64,000 nucleotides of DNA from Fragilariopsis cylindrus CCMP1102. Its lineage: Eukaryota; Bacillariophyta; Bacillariophyceae; Bacillariales; Bacillariaceae. The notes beneath the pieces are model-generated. The model did not search any database and had not been told where the DNA came from. It saw only the letters and a list, made by a program, of their open reading frames with translations. Below are positions 33,473-44,941 of the stretch, piece by piece; within the stretch, counting starts at the first letter, position 1, and the number at the start of each line of letters is the position of its first letter. The DNA lies in NCBI GenBank assembly GCA_900095095.1, contig FMBT01000302.1:186001-250000 (forward strand), written 5' to 3'. The translations under genes and the position numbers were made by a program.

Positions 33473-34093
33473 TTACAACATGAATACAACCACCATTGCA
33501 TGAACACATACCAACCCTACAGCGATGCCAGTAGCAAGTGACACTTTACGAGATGAAGCACTGCTATGGCTTTCTTCAACGGTGATCTTGGTAGTACTGC
33601 TGCTGCTACTACTACTACTACTGGATGAATCATCATGTTGTTGGTGATGTGGCGCCTTTGGGGTTTTGGTCGGCTCGTCAGTAGGCTTCGAATTAGGCCT
33701 CTCTGTTGTTGGTGTGCCAGGAATTTGAGTCGGAGACTCCGTTGTAGAAGTAGGAGTGACACAATCAACACCACCATCCTGGAGTTCTTTAGTACATTCC
33801 GTACAGGTGTTTGGTGCGCAGTTGACACCAAGCGCCTCGATGGTTGTATCACAGACTACCTCATATTTAGCGCAGGAAACTGCTTTTACTTCAGTTGGAG
33901 ACATTGTAGTGAGGATAACTACCTCCTGCGTGGGCGGATTGGTAATTACATCTTGAGGAGTTGGAGACATGGTAGTGGGGATAACTACCTCCGGCGTGGG
34001 CGGTTCGGTGACAGAAGAATCTATTTCTTCCGCAGAAATATTGCAGATTGTGGCTACTGCCAGTAAAAGTACTTGTTTTCTGAATTGAACCAT
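33473..34093 (-). CDS. Secreted PT-rich surface protein A, likely GPI-anchored
   Basis: 206 residues. The signal peptide MVQFRKQVLLLAVATICNIS is followed by Pro/Thr/Glu-rich repeats with two copies of a TMSPT phrase. A Cys-containing middle (SCAKYEVVCDTTIEALGVNC ... CTECTKELQDGGVDC, six or seven Cys) is probably disulfide-bonded. A PT-rich linker (PTDEPTKTPK), a His-Asp-Ser run and a C-terminal hydrophobic tail (LATGIAVGLVCVHAMVVVFM) with no basic residues after it suggest a GPI-anchor signal. It is a paralogue of the divergent gene at 34602, which keeps the ends but lacks the Cys domain. It probably sits in the cell wall or membrane; the binding partner is unknown. Confidence 0.7.
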   Translation of the reverse strand: MVQFRKQVLLLAVATICNISAEEIDSSVTEPPTPEVVIPTTMSPTPQDVITNPPTQEVVILTTMSPTEVKAVSCAKYEVVCDTTIEALGVNCAPNTCTECTKELQDGGVDCVTPTSTTESPTQIPGTPTTERPNSKPTDEPTKTPKAPHHQQHDDSSSSSSSSSSSTTKITVEESHSSASSRKVSLATGIAVGLVCVHAMVVVFML

Positions 34094-34601
34094 TATGATT
34101 GTTGCAAGGTTTTGTTTTTTTATTTATTTGTAATTGGTTTGCTTTTTGGCTTTTCGAGTTGTTTATATTATGAGGAAAAAGATGAAGGCAACATAATTTC
34201 GTATATTTCGGATTCAATTTTTTCCAGTAACTGGTCGTCACCAGTTTCATAGCTCTACAGTACGTACTAGTAGTAAAGCGCTATGAAGTAATTGATTTTG
34301 TAATTATCGCGCGGAAGTGTGATAGTTTCTTTCACAGCGGATCTTAAAACTTTTCCCTCATAAACCCTACTTTTGCGTGTTAATTTTAACGCGCGAGTTC
34401 CCGTACTACGGTAATGGTGCGTTGACTGACTGGAGGAAGACCAGTTGCTATGTAGATTTGAAAATTGCATCCGAAACCATTTAAAAACGAAAATCACGAA
34501 TCATTCCTGGTTCCTTCTCTCTTCTTTCCTCACAATATCAACAACCCAAAACACCATAAAGCAAACTAAATACAAAAAGCTAATCCTACACAAAAATAAC
34601 T
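34094..34601. other. Shared divergent promoter of two paralogues
   Basis: 508 bp between the start codons of two head-to-head paralogues. Both ends carry similar A-rich leaders with 'aacaactc/aacaaccc' words, and CCAGTTGC/ACCAGTTTC words lie in the centre. A head-to-head duplication with shared control is inferred. Confidence 0.45.
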
Positions 34602-34979
34602 ATGGTTCAATTCAGAAAGCAAGCACTTTTATTGGCAGTTGCTGTTGCCTCAATCTCTTATGGTTCAGCCGTAGAAACAGATTCTCCAATTGACGAAATC
34701 TTGCCAGGAGTTGGCACACCGACAGAATCTCCAACTCAAAAGCCTGTCTTGCCAGGAGTTGGCACACCGACAAAAAGTCCTGCTGATGAGCCAACCAAAA
34801 CCCCAAAGCACCATCACAAACATGATGATTCATCTAGTAGTAGCAGTAGCAGCAGCAGTCGTAGTACTAACAATATCATTGTTAACAGCGGTAGTAGTGC
34901 TGCATCTCCTAACGGACTACTTGCTACTAGCATCACTGTGGGTTTGGTTTCAGCAATGGTGGCTGAATTCATGCAATAA
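34602..34979 (+). CDS. Secreted PT-rich surface protein B, likely GPI-anchored
   Basis: 125 residues. The signal peptide MVQFRKQALLLAVAVASISY is nearly identical to that of the divergent neighbour. The body has two copies of LPGVGTPT(E/K)SP, a linker PADEPTKTPKHHHKHDDSSS, a Ser run and a C-terminal hydrophobic tail (LLATSITVGLVSAMVAEFM). It is the short form of the pair: the Cys-rich domain of the 33473 gene is absent. O-glycosylation of the Pro/Thr stretch and GPI anchoring are likely by composition. Single exon, TAA stop. Confidence 0.7.
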   Translation: MVQFRKQALLLAVAVASISYGSAVETDSPIDEILPGVGTPTESPTQKPVLPGVGTPTKSPADEPTKTPKHHHKHDDSSSSSSSSSSRSTNNIIVNSGSSAASPNGLLATSITVGLVSAMVAEFMQ

Positions 34980-35128
34980 CTTATAGACAAAGACAAGAAT
35001 GATAATATGATAGAAATATCATAATAATAATAAAAACTAGAAAATCTAAATGTATACACCTACCGTAAAACTTACTATTGTTTTAATCAATTTTAATACA
35101 GTACTTAATCTCTATTATTACTGTACAA

Positions 35129-37045
35129 TCAATCATAAATAGAACCATACTTATTTTCATCTACTTTCAATAATTGTTGAACAAATTGATTTCGATATTG
35201 TACATAGGATTGATTCATAAAATATATTGGTCGATTACCACCAAATTGAACCCATTCTTTTTCTTCTTTCTCTTTTACTTTTCCTTCTACTACTTGTTCT
35301 TTATTACTATTATCATTCGTCTTTGTTTCATTGAATCTTGGATTACGTATCATATCGTCGACACTACTAGTAGTAGTACCATTATTTATTTCACTTACTG
35401 TAGTTATTGTTGTATAATTATAATATTCAAATGCATTTCTATTCTCATTTTCATCACCAACATTAGTAGGATATTTCGTTTTATTATAGATTGTACCATC
35501 TTGACCTAAATTACGATTACATCGAACGAATAAATCTAAATCTTTATTAATTTTGGATAATGGATATATGGTTGCTTGTGAAAAGGAATGTCCATAGGTG
35601 GCATATTTATTTCTTAATACATCTATATCATTAAACCAATTATGTAAATGATATGCGGTACCGTATACGCTTGTTTCTTTTCCTTCATCATACTCGTAGT
35701 CACTACCAACATAGGATGTTAAACCAATATCATTCCCATTCACTGTACGTATATCACGTGCATCCCATAATGGATATCTTTTATTATTTACAATATCTAT
35801 TGGATAATTTTTATAATCATAGGATCCATATTCTTCTATACGCTCTCCATATTCATTATCATATTGACGTGTTGGTATAACTCGACCAGAATTATCTCCA
35901 ATACCTACTAAACAATTCCCTAAAATAATATCCGGATGAAACCATATTTTTTTCTTGATACATTGTGGACTCCCTTCAAAGAATATGGTACTTAATATAA
36001 TTTTTGGTGTTTGACAGGTTGGTCGGTTTTCCAACTTTTCAGATCCAGGATCATTATATCGTAATTTTGGAAAATCACATACTTTAAGAGCATTTAAAAA
36101 GTCTCTGGATACAATTTCATCTAAATCACTCATTATACCCACATCCCATTTTTCCATACCTAACTCAATCCACATTTGTAATATTTGTGATCGCTGTTCT
36201 ACTTCACGATTCATACCTTCTAAGTTTGGATGATTGATTATCGATGTACGTTGATTCGAATTTGCATAATAATAATTTACTTTCACATGTGTTTTATTAG
36301 ATCTACCAAATAATTCACCTTTTGTTATACGTAATGCATTTAAACTATTTGGTCCATAATGCATCGACCGTGGTGTATTCAAATGTGTGGTATTACTTTC
36401 TACGAATGCAATACCATCATACATACTATATACTTCTGTGGCATGTGCTAACATAACATCATTACTTTCATCTGCTAACATTGTACCTAAAAATATTTTT
36501 CGTTTTTTGGCATATTCATAGTAAGGAGTCTCTTTCTTTAATGGTTCTACATCAAATTGTTTACAACGTTTCTCATCTGTTATAGTATTATCAATCCTAT
36601 TTTGTTCTCTTTTATAGATGAACGGAACTTGATATTTTGGTACTACGTCGTCTTGTTGTATTGCTTCTTCTTCTTCGCTTCTTGTCGAAATTGGTTCTTC
36701 TTGTTGTTTTTGATTTGGTTTTTGTTGTTGTTGTTGCTGGTAGACGGGTGCATCGATTTGTTGTCCCAACGCTGCAGTAGTATCTCTGGCAGTATTAATA
36801 CCCATTTGATAAGAAATAGTCATTAAAGATAATATACAAATAAAAAATCCACCGACTTTAAGACAAAAAATTAATGAGAACGATTTTATTGGTGACAGGA
36901 ATGATGATGATTATGATGACGACGAGCGTATTTGTTGTCCCCTTGATTTAATTGGTGACAGAAATGATGATGACGACGATGACGACGACGACGACTTTGA
37001 TGACGACGAAGTCATATCATTATTATTATGATTGGAAGTTTTCAT
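35129..37045 (-). CDS. GT17-like glycosyltransferase, type II membrane protein
   Basis: The conserved frame starts at 36823 (564 codons). The same frame extends upstream to an ATG at 37045 and supplies a signal anchor (SLIFCLKVGGFFICILSLM), but an in-frame TAA lies at 36911-36913 inside a Ser-rich stretch. Catalytic-domain blocks: KIFLGTMLADESNDVMLAHA, YDGIAFVESNTTH, WDVGIMSDLDEIVSRDFLNA (DLDE resembles the DxD/ADE metal site), ILGNCLVGIGDNSG and TAYHLHNWFNDIDVLRNKYA. This pattern recalls GT17 (MGAT3-type) N-acetylglucosaminyltransferases of the Golgi; many diatoms hold such genes. Assignment to GT17 is by pattern only. A Gln run and Glu-rich stem follow the anchor. Confidence 0.6.
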
Positions 37046-37825
37046 TTTTTTTTTCCTTTATCTCTCAATAATAATCTCGATCGACGAAGTTCTTTTCAGG
37101 AGAGCTATCTATTGTTTAGCAGCCAAACGTAATGAAGCAGCAGTTAATGTATATTTTGTCGACATATCTCTCTCTCTCTCTCCCCCTCTCTCTCTCACTC
37201 TCTCTCTCTCTCCCTCTTGCAAACGCAGCACCGGATTGCAATTTTAATGATGATGATAAGTTGTGATTTGATGTCATCTAACTGCATGTCATTTTTTTAA
37301 TCTGGGATTCGATTTTTTGTTTTTTGAGTAAGTTAGTGCCTGTCTGTTTATGATACGTTAATTTAGTGATAGTAAATGTTTATGATGTTTATCTTAAGAG
37401 TCGCACGACTGGATGCAACTCGACTCGACTCACTCGACTCGATGACTAGAATACGGTACCTTTATTATACACGTCTAATCAACTGAAGATGAAATTGCAG
37501 GAGGATGCAACAAGATGCTGCAAAAGCGAAAGCAGCCTCGGCAACACCAACACCCGATCACCTCGGAGCAGAAGCAGTCCCTAGTCGTCCCAAAGGAACA
37601 ACCAAGGAGGTAAAATAATAAAAACTTCGTCTCTTTATTTATGTGCAATTCTCTCCTTACACTAAAATAGTGCGTACAGTACTCAGAACCCACAGTGATG
37701 TACAGTAAAAGTTATTTGAAGGCAAATACAGCTATATTAAGTCTTACATGTTGTATACAAATAATACATGAATTGAAACGAGAGGGTAGTTGGTAGTAGA
37801 AAATTGTCCCTTTACTCTATTCTTA
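37046..37825. other. Intergenic with CT microsatellite and a short ORF
   Basis: A CT-rich microsatellite at 37167-37216 and ACTCG pentamers near 37418-37440 precede a possible exon. At 37505-37618 a 37-codon plus-strand frame reads MQQDAAKAKAASATPTPDHL and ends TTKEVK; an acceptor-like 'aaattgcag' comes just before it. Its composition looks coding, so it may be a last exon or relic. Confidence 0.35.
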
Positions 37826-39271
37826 TTAAATTAGATCAATATTATCGTGCAAGAAGATCCTTTGGCTCATAGCAGTAGGAGTAGTAGTAGAGTCCGAATT
37901 ATTGTTACGGGACGACGACGATGTTGTTGTTGCTGATGATGATGATATAACTACTACATCATCGTCGTATTCATTATCACGTGTTTTATGTTGACCGTAT
38001 ATAGATGATGCACAAAAAATCCATTTTCGTGCAAGTATCGCAAGTTCTGGAAATTGATCTTGATTCTTCTTCCACCAAAGTAATGGATCTTTTATACGTC
38101 GTTGTGATTGGACTGTATTAAAATAAGATTCAACATTTTTCTTGGCGTATTCACAATAATTTACATTTACATTTCCACTACTAGTTGCATCATCACCAGG
38201 TAAACCCGTGCTGTCGTTATCGTCATTGTCAGCAGTAGTAGTAGTAGTAGTAGTAGTGCAATCTGCTTCACCCCAAAATATCCCACCCATAGCGTCATTC
38301 ATCGGTACACTTGCCTTTTCTGGTTCACATTCACGTTGTTCCTTTTGATCAATAAGAACAGCAATTTTTTGTACTTCACTAATCAATTTTAGTCTTGATA
38401 CATTTTGTTCACGGTCCGATAGAATACTCATGGCAATTAATCTTGGATCAAGAGGCATTGTCCATGCCATCGATGGAGGAGTACCATCTTCTTTCATATT
38501 TACAGCATTCAGAAAATCTTCGCGGATTGAATCGTTAAAAGTTTGGATTAATTCTATTTGTTCCTTCATCGCGAAGATAAAACCGACCGTTACTTGATCA
38601 TGATCGTGATTGACGTCTTGTTCGTATTCCTGTTGTTGTTGTTGTTGTTGTTGGCTGAGGACATCACGGATTCTCCGAAGGACAGTAATCGTCAATCCAA
38701 ATGTAGGATAATTGTCTTCTGATAAAGTTCGGATTGCATCATGAAAGGGAGCTAACGTGCATAAAATTTGAGTTGTCATCATCGTATCAGTTGTTGTTAT
38801 CGCTGCCGTCCTCTTCAAATTTTCGTAGGCTCGTATCGATGGAAACAATGATAATGATGAGGGGTACATATTCTTAACGCTTGTCGTCCTTATCTCGTCC
38901 TCTTCTGCTCTGTCGTCCCGTCGTTGTCGGAACAACAAATCTCGGATTGTACGCGACACGTCATTTACACCGCTACCGGAAGTAGTAGCAGAACAAGTAG
39001 AAGTAGTATTTGATAATCGACGAAGTGCATTCATGACAATTTTATCCAGTCGATCGAGGATACAATATTCAGGTTGCGGTAATATTGTTGTTGCAGCTGC
39101 TAGCGTTGATGTCGCTGTTGTTGTTTTCGTGGGTGTCGTCTCTTTTTATTGTCTCCGTCACCTACACCGGAAGAAGAGGAACCACCTCTGATTATCACAG
39201 TATTGTTGATGATCTTATCTTGAGGGAACCCATAGATGTCTAATGCAAGTTTCACGGCATTGATGTAAGAT

Positions 39272-39306
<35 letters not shown>

Positions 39307-41931
39307 TGACGACGATGAAAATCCACTACCGCATTCTTCTTTGTCTTCATTTTGTTTTTGTATCCCCCCTTCCATAGTAGTACCTACCACTACCGCTACT
39401 ACCTCCGCCTCTGGTATTACTGCTATAACATATGATTTCAATTCAAACATTGGTGTACAAAATGTAACACGTACTGGATAAAATATGTCTTCCTGTACAC
39501 CACCGATGATGCCATCCTGATCTTGCGGCGGTGACGGTATGCTGTTGCCATTGTCGTTCTCGTTGTTGTTAGTGTTCTCGTGATTATTATTACGTCTTTC
39601 TTCTTCCCTATCCCTATCATCCCGATTCTTCCAATTCCCATTCCCATTCCCATTATCATTCCCGTCCACACCGATGCTGCCGTCCTTTACGACATCATTC
39701 GTTATTGACGCAGCAGCAGCATCTTCATTCCCATTCCTATCCCTATCCCTATCCCTATTCCCATTCCCACCGATGCCAGACTTCCTCTTACTGGCAATTC
39801 TTTCCCCCTCCCCATCCTCCCCTTTTTCTGGAAACAATGCCGTCTTATTACGGCTAATAGCCCGCACTTTTCTTACTGAAACAGAAAAGTATTCATATTC
39901 ATTGTTATTACTTTTAGTTGTATTAGTAGTATTCATATTATCCCTTACAACATTGTCACCACCACCATCACCCCCGTCATCATTGATTTTGATTGTTACC
40001 GGATTTCTATCTTGATTTTTACCATCATGAGCAGTAGTAGTAGTAGTCCTAGTAGTAGCAATAGTAGCAATAGTAGGAGTAAATAATTCTGAGACATAAG
40101 ATTGAATTTCATTTTGTATTTTATCTTGATTCAATTTTGCTAATGAATTCATAAATTTGTGTGTTGATGTTGGTAGTTGAAATGATTTATTTAATGTATA
40201 ACAAAATTCACGAAATAATGATTTGTGATTGCTGTTGTAGTTCGAATGCATAATATTATCTAACGTTTGATACGATCCAACCATCCAACGAAATAAAGCA
40301 TTATTTATTGTTGTTGTTGTTGTTGCAGCAATTTTATTTTCGTCCGTACTACTACAAGAACTACCTTGGATTATTTGTTTGTTGTTATTCTTATCGTTCT
40401 CGTTCTCGTTCTCGTTCTTCTTACTACTGTCGTTATTTTCATTAGTTTTCCCCTTCGCAGTGTTGTTTCGTAGTAGTTTCGTCGCTATTGACTTTGCCTT
40501 CGCGTTCCCCCATTTCCCTTCATCATCAGCATCACCATCAGCATCAGCATACGAATCATCATCCTCGTCTTGTTGTTGTTCTTCTTCTTCTTCTTCTTCT
40601 TCTTCTTGAAAATATTGTTGTTGATTCTCATTCCCCCTTTTCATATTGTTGATGTTATCATTATTATTTTTGTTTGTACCACTGCTGCTCGCTGCCCTTT
40701 TTCTGATGATTTTCGTCGTCGCCTTTTTCTGAGTAGTAGTAGTAGTAATAGTAGGAATATTGATATCATCTGTTGTTGTTGTTGTTGTTGTTGTTGTTGA
40801 TTGCATCATCCTATTATTTCGTTTCATCTTACTACTAGCAGGTGGTGGTACGCCCATCATCGTTTCTGTTTCTGTTGTTGCTCTTTTTCTTTTATTATTC
40901 GTCGTCGTTTTCATTTTTGTTGATTTTTTCGGCTTAGTCTTTTTTGCTTTCGCTGCCGCCTTGGTAGTTACTGTTATTGTTGCTGCTGCTGTTGATCCTT
41001 CTTTTTCTTCTGCTTTTGCCGTGGTAGCTCCTACTGCTTCTTCCATTTTAGTTTTCGACTTAGTGTTAGTAGTATTAGTATTTTTAGTCACTACTTTATT
41101 ATTATTATACTTATTAGTCACTTTGTAGTTATGATAAGAGATCAAATGTCTGGTAATAGTTTTCGATGTACCTACACTATAGGTAAATTGACATTTACAT
41201 TGTAAACAATAGGCGGCAATAGCATCTTTGGATCTCCATTTATATTGTCCAATTGGTAATTCCGAGGTCGGGGATGGTGCTACTAATCGTATATGATACC
41301 ATAATTCTTTCCGATAGATACGATCGGGTATATATAATCGACTGATTATACTATTTTCATATACTATACCACTATTCTTCCTTGGTATTACTGTAGTTAC
41401 ATCAGTATTTGCATTCGTTTCTATTGTTGCTGCTGCAGCTGCTGCTGCTTTTGCTGCTGCTGCTATTTTGTTGACTTTGCGTCGTGCTGGTTGTACAATT
41501 GAATCATTAATATGACCATGTTCTTCGATATTAATATTCATTAATGCTGCATCATCCTGATTTGTATTTATATTTGTATTTTTATTTCTATTATCCATAA
41601 AATCCATAATATCAATATCAATATCATCACCATTGGCATCATCCATATCCATATCGTCATTGTCATCGTACTCGTTGTCACTTCCATTGATATAATCTTC
41701 TATTGATGTTGTAGCTGTAGCTGTACCTGCGTTATTGTTGTCGACGTTAACATTGGCGTTGACTTTGTCGCTGCTGTCATTGCTGATGCTATTGCCGCCA
41801 TCGTTACCAGCACCAGCACCAGCACCAGCAGCAACAGCAGCAGTGAATGATGCAGGGATTATAGCTTCATCGTCGTGCTTACCATCATAGCAGTTGTTAT
41901 TGTTGTTATTGATATCATTAGGCAACGACAT
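37826..41931 (-). CDS. Very large hAT-transposase-derived protein, possibly domesticated
   Basis: Two frames (41931-39100 and 39034-37826) read as one gene. A break at TTTTT 39143-39147 fits one missing base and restores TSTLAAATTILPQPEYCILD across the gap, giving 1,369 codons. Near residue 210 is a BED-like zinc finger (YCLQCKCQFTYSVGTSKTIT followed by RHLISYHNYK). A later LFRWMVGSYQTLDNIMH ... SLFREFCYTL block resembles the hAT N-terminal region. The C-terminus has DPLLWWKKNQDQFPELAILA, the hAT dimerisation motif. Hundreds of residues are Asn, Asp, Thr and Lys filler. I cannot find a clear DDE triad, a host duplication or terminal repeats. One reading is a transposase co-opted as a DNA-binding protein; an old decaying copy is the other. 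Confidence 0.6.
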
Positions 41932-42480
41932 TATATTATTATTATTGCAGCCGATATACGATAACGTAATAAACGCTCCGCTCCGCTACTGTACTGTACT
42001 GTACTTTTTGCTTCAATATGAAACAGAAACCATACAATACGACAATACTGTACACCGCTTGTGGAACGAAACGAAACTACAGTACAGCACAGTACAATAT
42101 AATAATTGTATCACTACAACAAACCAATTATAAGAATATCAACAGCTTCGCTACTACAATACACCCAGCCCATCCCCATTTACCACACTGCTGTTGTGTA
42201 CAAGTATGTTACTAAAGATGAAAAGAATGAGAGAGAAGGAGCGATAATGAATAAAATAACTTGCTTCGCCTCAATACTGTAAGCAATCTCAATACAACAA
42301 TTAAGCCTTTTTAACAACAGGTGTACGAAGTACGTACTTCGTACGTCGTACATCATCTTGTTATCATTCTCAGGTATTTTTGTTTGTAGTCCTTGGTTCT
42401 GTTGATTGGCCATTATATTGTGTGCATATCTTTTCAAAACTATGGACTGCACTGTGCCATGTGCCACATTTGCAGCATGC
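41932..42480. other. Intergenic with TGTAC pentamers
   Basis: Upstream of the hAT-derived gene. 'ctgtactgtactgtact' at about 41989-42006 and CAGTACAGCACAGTAC near 42083. A palindromic 'gtacgaagtacgtacttcgtac' stretch lies around 42322-42343. No gene recognised. Confidence 0.5.
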
Positions 42481-42490
42481 ACCATAGATC

Positions 42491-42554
<64 letters not shown>

Positions 42555-42560
42555 ACCCAC
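42491..42560. repeat. CT then CA microsatellite
   Basis: About 40 bp of CT dinucleotides passes directly into CA dinucleotides, then into ACTCAC and CATCT words up to 42700. Confidence 0.9.
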
Positions 42561-42910
42561 ACTCACACTCACATTCACACTCACACTCACACTCACATTC
42601 ACATTCACATCTCACATCCTGCATCTCACATCTTGCATCTCACATCCAGCATCTCACATCTCACATCTCACATCTCACATCTCACTCTATATCTTCCACC
42701 TCTCAATCTCTCTTGATGGTGGGTTCCGTTCCATTCCCTGGCTAAATAAGTGTTGTGAGCTACTGACCACCCTCATTGCACTGTCCTTCTTTTAGACAAG
42801 AATTTGCAGTAATTTCACACACAAGTCTTTTTAATTGTGTTAGCTAGTCCTACCCACTACCCTGTGTTATGCTATGTTCATACATGTTTCTCTCTCTCTC
42901 CATACATCCA

Positions 42911-42949
<39 letters not shown>

Positions 42950-43717
42950 TAGTGGTGGGTTCCAACACTATACATTTCTAAGTACAACCTATTATGCTGA
43001 CTATCTCTTGAATTTCTAGTCATAATAGTTGGTGGTCCTACCACCACTAGTCTGCTGTGTACACCCATACATTTACCCTATCTTCCTCTTTCTCTTCCTC
43101 TTCCTTTCTCTCTCTCTCTCTTGATGGTGTGTTCCCACTCTGCTGCTAAGAAGGAGCTACTAGTTGCTGTCATTCATTTGCTCTAGACAAGAACTTCACA
43201 CAAGTTGTGTTTTTGTCCTGCCACTCTAGCCCTCTATATAAACCTATGATTTCCCTCTCTCTTGATACTGGGTCCCACTCCATAGCTAAGTGTTGTGGGC
43301 TATTCTGATGATGATACTGACTATCAACATCTCACTCTCATCCTGATTTTACGCAAGAATTTGCAACAATTTTATACTGGTTGGTGCTAGTCAGGTCCAC
43401 GCTCACTGTATACTACATCCATGATGTTTTTGTCATCACTTTTTCCTCCTGCATTAATCTGGTACCATTTATCTTTTATTTATTAGTGTTGATTAGGAAG
43501 AAAATCTTGACTGGCAGTTCCTACTGCTACTGTACCCTCCCTCTCTTGACAGTGGGTTCCAACGCTCCATGGCTACGTGTAAGCTTTTGATTTTCTCTCA
43601 TTCTACTAATTTTACATCATATTTTTTCCTTGGCAAGACATATGCTGGTCCTGTCCTACCACCTCACTAACCTGCTTTATGTGTCCATATTGCTTTTTTC
43701 TTTTCTCTCTCTCACTC

Positions 43718-43780
<63 letters not shown>

Positions 43781-43964
43781 CCTCTCCTAGTTGGTTCCAC
43801 TCCATGGCTAAGTGTTCAGTAAGATTATATGTTACAACACAGATCTTTCTTTCTTTCTTTCTCCTCTCCTAGTTGGTTCCACTCCATGGCTAAGTGTTCA
43901 GTAAGATAATATGTTACAACACAGATATTTTCAAGGGTTTTGGCAGGTGTTTTTCTCTCTCTCA

Positions 43965-44002
<38 letters not shown>

Positions 44003-44300
44003 CTCCTCTCCTAGTTGGTTCCACTCCATGGCTAAGTGTTCAGTAAGATTATATGTTACAACACAGATCTTTCTTTCTTTCTTTCTCCTCTCCTAGTTGG
44101 TTCCACTCCATGGCTAAGTGTTCAGTAAGATAATATGTTACAACACAGATATTTTCAAGGGTTTTGGCAGGTGTCATTTTACTGAGTGGTGCTGGTCCTA
44201 CCACTAGCTTGTTATATACATACATACATGGCATTGACATATGTCTCCTCCCTTCTTCTCTCCTTAGCTTATCAGGCCATGCTATTAGAGGAAATTATTT
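42561..44300. repeat. Degenerate tandem units with CT/CTTT tracts
   Basis: At least seven loose repeats share an order: a CT or CTTT tract, then (C/T)TTGATGGTGGGTTCCACTCC or TAGTTGGTTCCACTCC, 'atggctaagtgt', and often 'tagacaagaatttgca' and 'ggtcctaccac'. Starts lie near 42711, 42950, 43121, 43260, 43542, 43789, 43870, 44012 and 44093. Spacing varies from about 80 to 280 bp. The 43789-44170 part is a nearly exact two-fold duplication of a pair. No coding potential beyond microsatellite frames. Confidence 0.75.
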
Positions 44301-44505
44301 CAGGTGAAGGCTGCCCCACCACATTTCAAGGCAAATTATTCTATTCTATAAGAAGGAGTTTAACAGAAAAATATGCATGGTAATATACATGATGGTGCAC
44401 AGAGGAAGAAATTTCTTTGACTGGATGCAAGATCCATCACAACATGGAACCAATGCATCTCTACCTGTGCTGATGTATGTATTAATAGTATAATTGTCAG
44501 GAACA

Positions 44506-44941
44506 ATTATCAATTGAAGCATTGATTGAGTCCACTTATTCAATAACTAGCTGGTTTCAATAATGATAAATGCAGTTACAGGCAGAATTCAGTTACAGGC
44601 AGAATTCAGGAACAAGGGAAAGAATCATTATGATAGATCAACACCAAATAATTTACAGTAATATGCAGCAAATCTAGCCACCAGTATTTGGTGGATGTAT
44701 TGCACTAGCTCCCTATATATTTCATTATCAATTGAAGCATTGATTGAGTCTACTTATGCAATAACTAGCTGGTTTCAATAATGATAAATGCAGTTACAGG
44801 CAGAATTCAGTTACAGGCAGAATTCAGGAACAAGGGAAAGAATCATTATGATAGATCAACACCAAATAATTTACAGTAATATGCAGCAGATCTAGCCACC
44901 AGTATTTGGTGGATGTATTGCACTAGCTCCCTACATATTTT
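44506..44941. repeat. Two near-identical 218-bp tandem units
   Basis: Units 44506-44723 and 44724-44941 start 'attatcaattgaagcattg' and end 'ctagctccctatatatttt' or similar. They differ at only a few bases, so the duplication is recent. Each unit carries an inner duplication of 'agttacaggcagaattc'. Confidence 0.9.

Noticed and set aside
5018-41931. Programmed -1 frameshifting as the main explanation of the breaks
   Set aside because: Too many unrelated genes and run types are involved; missing bases in homopolymers explain them more simply.
42393-42795. Frames of Ser-Leu and His-Thr runs
   Set aside because: Microsatellite translation with no domain or start context.
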